A stretch of DNA of 64,000 nucleotides. Source: Colwellia sp. RSH04. Lineage in GTDB: Bacteria; Pseudomonadota; Gammaproteobacteria; Enterobacterales; Alteromonadaceae. The position numbers and the translations under genes are program-made. This document shows, piece by piece, positions 61,368 through 64,000 of the stretch; the stretch's first letter is position 1; the number at the start of each line of letters is the position of its first letter. The notes under the pieces were generated by a model, which was not told where the DNA came from, ran no database searches, and worked only from the letters and a program-made list of their open reading frames with translations. The stretch lies in assembly GCF_003545765.1 (NCBI RefSeq), contig NZ_QXIO01000009.1, forward strand, positions 86,538-150,537. Direction: 5' to 3'.

Positions 61368-62843
61368 ATGGAAATGAAACATTCTTTAATTGCAGTAAGT
61401 TTATTAACGTTAACAGCATGCGGAGGAGGTAGCTCGACCGATGAAGACCCCGTACCTCTACCAACACCACCGCCTCCGGCAGCAACCATATCAGGTAAAG
61501 TTATTGATGGTTATGTCACAGGTGCTACCGTATTTTTGGATTTAAACGGTAATACCATACTTGATAACAATGAACCATCAGCAACAACGGGGGATAATGG
61601 TGAATATTCTTTAGATTTAGATACCGAACAATATGACTGTCAAGCATATGTACCTTTAGTAGTTGATGTACCTGTAGGTGCGTCTGATAGTGATACGGGT
61701 GAAGTCACCGAAGCATATCAATTAGTTTTTCCTCCATCAATGGGAAGTGCTATTGATACAGGCGATATTACTGACATTACACCACTAACAACGGTTATTT
61801 GGGAATCCATTAAATCTGAATTTTTATTAAAAGATGAAGATTTAGACAACCCAAACCTTGCCTGTGATGCTATTCGTGATAATCATGAAAAAATTGATGA
61901 ACTAGCTCGACATATTGAGCAAACATTAAAAGATATCGCAGCTCACTACAACATTAGCCAAGACGCTATCTTTGCTGATTACATTGCTAATGGTGATAGT
62001 GCAACACACGAACTAGCCGTTTTAATTGTTAAAGGATTAAAGAAAGGTTTTGCTGAAGCAGCAGAGCTTAAACAAAACCATCCCAACAGTTATGTTGATG
62101 TTAAGTATCTAAAAACATCTGATGGTTGGGTACGTAAAGAGTATATCTATACCGCTAGTGGCAATGACAACAGTAATGGCTGGTCTTCACACGCTAAAGT
62201 TGAATCAACAACCCATAGCGTTAGTGATGATTTAGAAGTTATTGGTGAGCAAATTGATTTCTATAACCGTAGAGGCTCAGGTAAGAATGTCGGTGATGAT
62301 AAAATCATTCTAGCCACTTCTGAGGAAACTTGTAATACACGTGAATACCTTAATTATTATGAGCAGTTAGGTACTAATGAGGTACATGAACGTGAAATGA
62401 CTAACATCACTTCGACCTGTGCTGATGAAGATAATGGTAAGTATGTCTTTAACATGCAATGGTCAGATTGGGATAAGCGCCTTGGCACTATCGGGCAATA
62501 TATCATCCGTTTCGATGTTGAAGCCAAGCAGTTCATGATGTTTAGCGATATTGAGCGCTTTCATCAAAACAAAAATCAATTAGATTATGCGGCAATTAAT
62601 GCTGAAATTGATGGGTTAAGTTATCACTATGACGATGATATTAGCGATACTACTGCTTTATACGAAACTTTTAGCTTTGTTACCTTAACCAAAATGGTTG
62701 AAGAAAATGGTTTACGTGTTGAGTATAAAAAAGTAATGGTAGGTTTTGATGGTTGGAACTATGAAACCACACGCTTTAATGCTGACGGTACTTATAACAA
62801 AGAGTGTAAAGCTTGGGATGCTGATGCTTGGACTGATTGTTAA
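61368..62843 (+). CDS. Hypothetical lipoprotein with a SdrD/carboxypeptidase-regulatory-like N-terminal domain
   Basis: About 491 residues. The lipobox is LTLTAC followed by a Gly/Ser and a Pro-rich linker. A small beta domain (ISGKVIDGYVTGATVFLDLN ... GDNGEYSLDL) is typical of many marine gammaproteobacterial lipoproteins. The rest, with several Trp/Tyr-rich strands (VMVGFDGWNYETTRFNADG), is not recognised. ATG 61368 has GGAG upstream and gives a normal signal peptide; 61332 would add 12 residues. A good terminator follows. Confidence 0.75.
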   Translation: MEMKHSLIAVSLLTLTACGGGSSTDEDPVPLPTPPPPAATISGKVIDGYVTGATVFLDLNGNTILDNNEPSATTGDNGEYSLDLDTEQYDCQAYVPLVVDVPVGASDSDTGEVTEAYQLVFPPSMGSAIDTGDITDITPLTTVIWESIKSEFLLKDEDLDNPNLACDAIRDNHEKIDELARHIEQTLKDIAAHYNISQDAIFADYIANGDSATHELAVLIVKGLKKGFAEAAELKQNHPNSYVDVKYLKTSDGWVRKEYIYTASGNDNSNGWSSHAKVESTTHSVSDDLEVIGEQIDFYNRRGSGKNVGDDKIILATSEETCNTREYLNYYEQLGTNEVHEREMTNITSTCADEDNGKYVFNMQWSDWDKRLGTIGQYIIRFDVEAKQFMMFSDIERFHQNKNQLDYAAINAEIDGLSYHYDDDISDTTALYETFSFVTLTKMVEENGLRVEYKKVMVGFDGWNYETTRFNADGTYNKECKAWDADAWTDC

Positions 62844-62867
62844 TCACTAGTTTGTTGACTCTAAATT

Positions 62868-62888
62868 AAGAGCAGAAATTCTGCTCTT
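62868..62888 (+). terminator. Terminator after the island lipoprotein gene
   Basis: A perfect 10-bp stem AAGAGCAGAA / TTCTGCTCTT with one base between, followed by TTTTTT. Confidence 0.88.
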
Positions 62889-62919
62889 TTTTTTAATCAA
62901 ACTTTAGCCTAGATTTTAA

Positions 62920-63335
62920 CTATTGTGACCACAGACTTTTAATTTCATTAAACTCACACTCAGAGTTTGCGTTTTTTTTCCATATTATTAATTGTTCTTT
63001 ATCATCTGCGATAAACATTCCATCTTTATATAATTTAAGTGCATATTGGCAGGAAATTTCCCCTAACGTCAGTTTCGTTGAAATAATTATTTCTGAATCT
63101 TGTTCATTAATTTGAGTTTCTTCTTCAAGGTGCACTAATGTATTTGTAATTGCATTTGAAATATATTTTTTTTGGTTAACATCAGCATTCTTTAAAATCG
63201 TATAAGCAGATTGTATACAGTAAGCTAGCCTTATAGGTTCTCTAAATAAAATTTTTGTGGCGAGTGTTTGTAGTGGAAGAGTTTGTTCCTCAATATGGTA
63301 CTCATGAACTTGATGGACAAGCGAGAGATAGGAGA
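62920..63335 (-). pseudogene. Degraded reading frame without start
   Basis: The minus strand is open for about 135 codons from a stop near 63336 to the stop at 62920. The frame has protein-like composition (YHIEEQTLPLQTLATKIL, REPIRLAYCIQSAYTILKNA, STKLTLGEISCQYALKLYKD). There is no ATG; only a GTG at 63135 could start the last 71 codons, and conserved-looking sequence precedes it. It is best seen as the C-terminal remnant of a longer gene cut at the island's inner side. Confidence 0.5.
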
Positions 63336-63604
63336 TTTACAGGTCATCTTTGTGCCTATCGGTGCTGCAATGAAGTTTATAATCGTTAATATGACGTTTT
63401 TATACCGATTGAAAACGATATAACGTCTTCACATACAAAAAGTGGCATAAAATTGAGTTTTATTTTTAATGTTTATAATTGATGATTTCTAACGAGTTAT
63501 TGAAGAGATATAGCAAAGTGAGCTAACTCTAAAACACTTACAGATAAAGGTTTACAGAGTTATAGGTGTTTTGAATTTACTAAGGAGATATTACAGTATA
63601 AAGA
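63336..63604. other. Inner edge of the island without a gene
   Basis: About 270 AT-rich bases between the degraded frame and tRNA-Leu. Nothing was recognised, and no integrase remnant was found. Confidence 0.45.
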
Positions 63605-63691
63605 TGGTACCCGGGGACGGACTTGAACCGTCACGCTCTTACAAGCGAGGGATTTTAAATCCCTTGTGTCTACCAATTCCACCACCCGGGC
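63605..63691 (-). tRNA. tRNA-Leu (UAA), copy 1
   Basis: An 87-base class II tRNA with encoded CCA. Acceptor GCCCGGG/CCCGGGT-type pairing, anticodon arm AGGGA-TTTAAAA-TCCCT with anticodon TAA, long variable arm (CGCTTGTAAGAGCG) and T arm GACGG/CCGTC are all present. Its 3' part is the target of the island and is repeated at 59036-59094. Confidence 0.95.
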
Positions 63692-63798
63692 ATTGCTATC
63701 TAACGATAGAGGATAGTCTTTTTAAAGTAAGCTTGGCACCTACTACATATAATAAATGAATAACTTGTTATCTATTTAGATTTATATGTTTGGAAATT

Positions 63799-63874
63799 TG
63801 GAGCGGCTAACGAGACTCGAACTCGTGACATTCACGTTGGCAACGTGATGCTCTACCAGCTGAGCTACAGCCGC
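63799..63874 (-). tRNA. tRNA-Gly (GCC)
   Basis: A 76-base tRNA with encoded CCA: acceptor GCGGCTG / TAGCCGC, anticodon arm TCACG-TTGCCAA-CGTGA with anticodon GCC, T arm ACGAG/CTCGT. Confidence 0.96.
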
Positions 63875-63901
63875 TTCGTAGAGTTCCTCTCATAATAGAA
63901 A

Positions 63902-63988
63902 TGGTACCCGGGGACGGACTTGAACCGTCACGCTCTTACAAGCGAGGGATTTTAAATCCCTTGTGTCTACCAATTCCACCACCCGGGC
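63902..63988 (-). tRNA. tRNA-Leu (UAA), copy 2
   Basis: Identical to the copy at 63605-63691, including 13 bases of the 5' flank (TTAGATAGCAATG), so the two arose by a recent duplication. The cluster probably goes on to the right of the window. Confidence 0.95.
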
Positions 63989-64000
63989 ATTGCTATCTAA

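Larger units (their letters stand above)
59036..63660. mobile_element. Small genomic island at tRNA-Leu(UAA), without integrase
   Basis: Bounded by the 59-bp direct repeats at 59036-59094 and 63602-63660 (4566 bases from one to the other). It holds a WYL regulator, a YaaW-like gene, a frameshifted gene, a lipoprotein gene and a degraded frame. The broken genes and lack of an integrase indicate a decayed or satellite-like element. Confidence 0.78.

Noticed and set aside
63260..63385. A plus-strand frame of about 40 codons (from a GTG near 63271)
   Set aside because: It lies opposite the better open minus-strand frame, has no ribosome site and no recognisable protein pattern.
63571..63759. A 62-codon ORF over tRNA-Leu
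   Set aside because: The peptide (GDGLEPSRSYKRGILNPLCL) is the usual spurious translation of a tRNA-Leu gene.

Overview
The window reads as chromosome of a low-GC marine gammaproteobacterium of the Alteromonadales, most likely Colwelliaceae (Colwellia/Thalassotalea-like). This rests on the housekeeping proteins (AlaA, ProS, GltX, GlnS, IlvIH, SrmB-like helicase, CsiV), the napF-D-A-G-H-B-C operon order, the TonB-receptor/halogenase/sugar-symporter locus typical of marine alteromonads, and ISAs1 and IS110/IS1111 elements. The genus is an inference; no rRNA is present.

Layout. 1-8.2 kb: end of csiV, a DUF1244 protein, a secreted M9-type metallopeptidase, an SrmB-like helicase, a small secreted SnoaL-like protein and gltX. 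8.45-9.7 kb: a consensus promoter, six near-tandem identical tRNA-Val(UAC) genes, then three exact 136-bp repeats that look like decayed tRNA-Val units. An ISAs1-family element with a 10-bp target duplication follows. 11-16.2 kb: S4 protein, GNAT, a pentapeptide-repeat K+ channel, proS and alaA. 16.24-17.77 kb: a nested mobile structure, an IS110/IS1111 element inside an inverted-repeat MITE whose target duplication contains the alaA stop codon. 17.8-25.8 kb: a CoA transferase and the periplasmic nitrate reductase operon with two FNR boxes and a 45-aa membrane peptide gene.

26-44.8 kb is a sugar-utilisation locus arranged around a divergent promoter region. The leftward arm encodes a GPH symporter, a GH94 phosphorylase that best fits cellobionic acid phosphorylase, gluconokinase, a periplasmic CBM9-like protein and a GH3 lipoprotein. 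The rightward arm encodes a TonB-dependent receptor, two flavin-dependent tryptophan-halogenase-like proteins, a GH1 beta-glucosidase, a second GPH symporter and a LacI regulator. Four palindromic sites of the type TGTAAGCGCTTACA tie the arms into one regulon. The simplest model is outer-membrane import of beta-glucosides and their aldonic acids, periplasmic and cytoplasmic cleavage, phosphorolysis of cellobionate to glucose-1-P plus gluconate, and phosphorylation of gluconate.

44.9-58.8 kb holds a YfbR-like nucleotidase with an altered HD motif, a second M9 peptidase lipoprotein, an HD-GYP response regulator, a DUF4136 lipoprotein, a second MITE copy, an ilvIH operon with a Val/Leu-rich leader peptide and attenuator, an MscS channel paired with an outer-membrane barrel protein, glnS, a fungal-type cytosine deaminase and a solute-binding protein.

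59.0-63.6 kb is a small integrated island bounded by a 59-bp duplication of the 3' part of tRNA-Leu(UAA). It carries a WYL-type regulator, a YaaW-family protein, a frameshifted gene, a lipoprotein and a degraded reading frame, with no integrase. The window ends in a tRNA cluster (Leu, Gly, Leu) on the minus strand.
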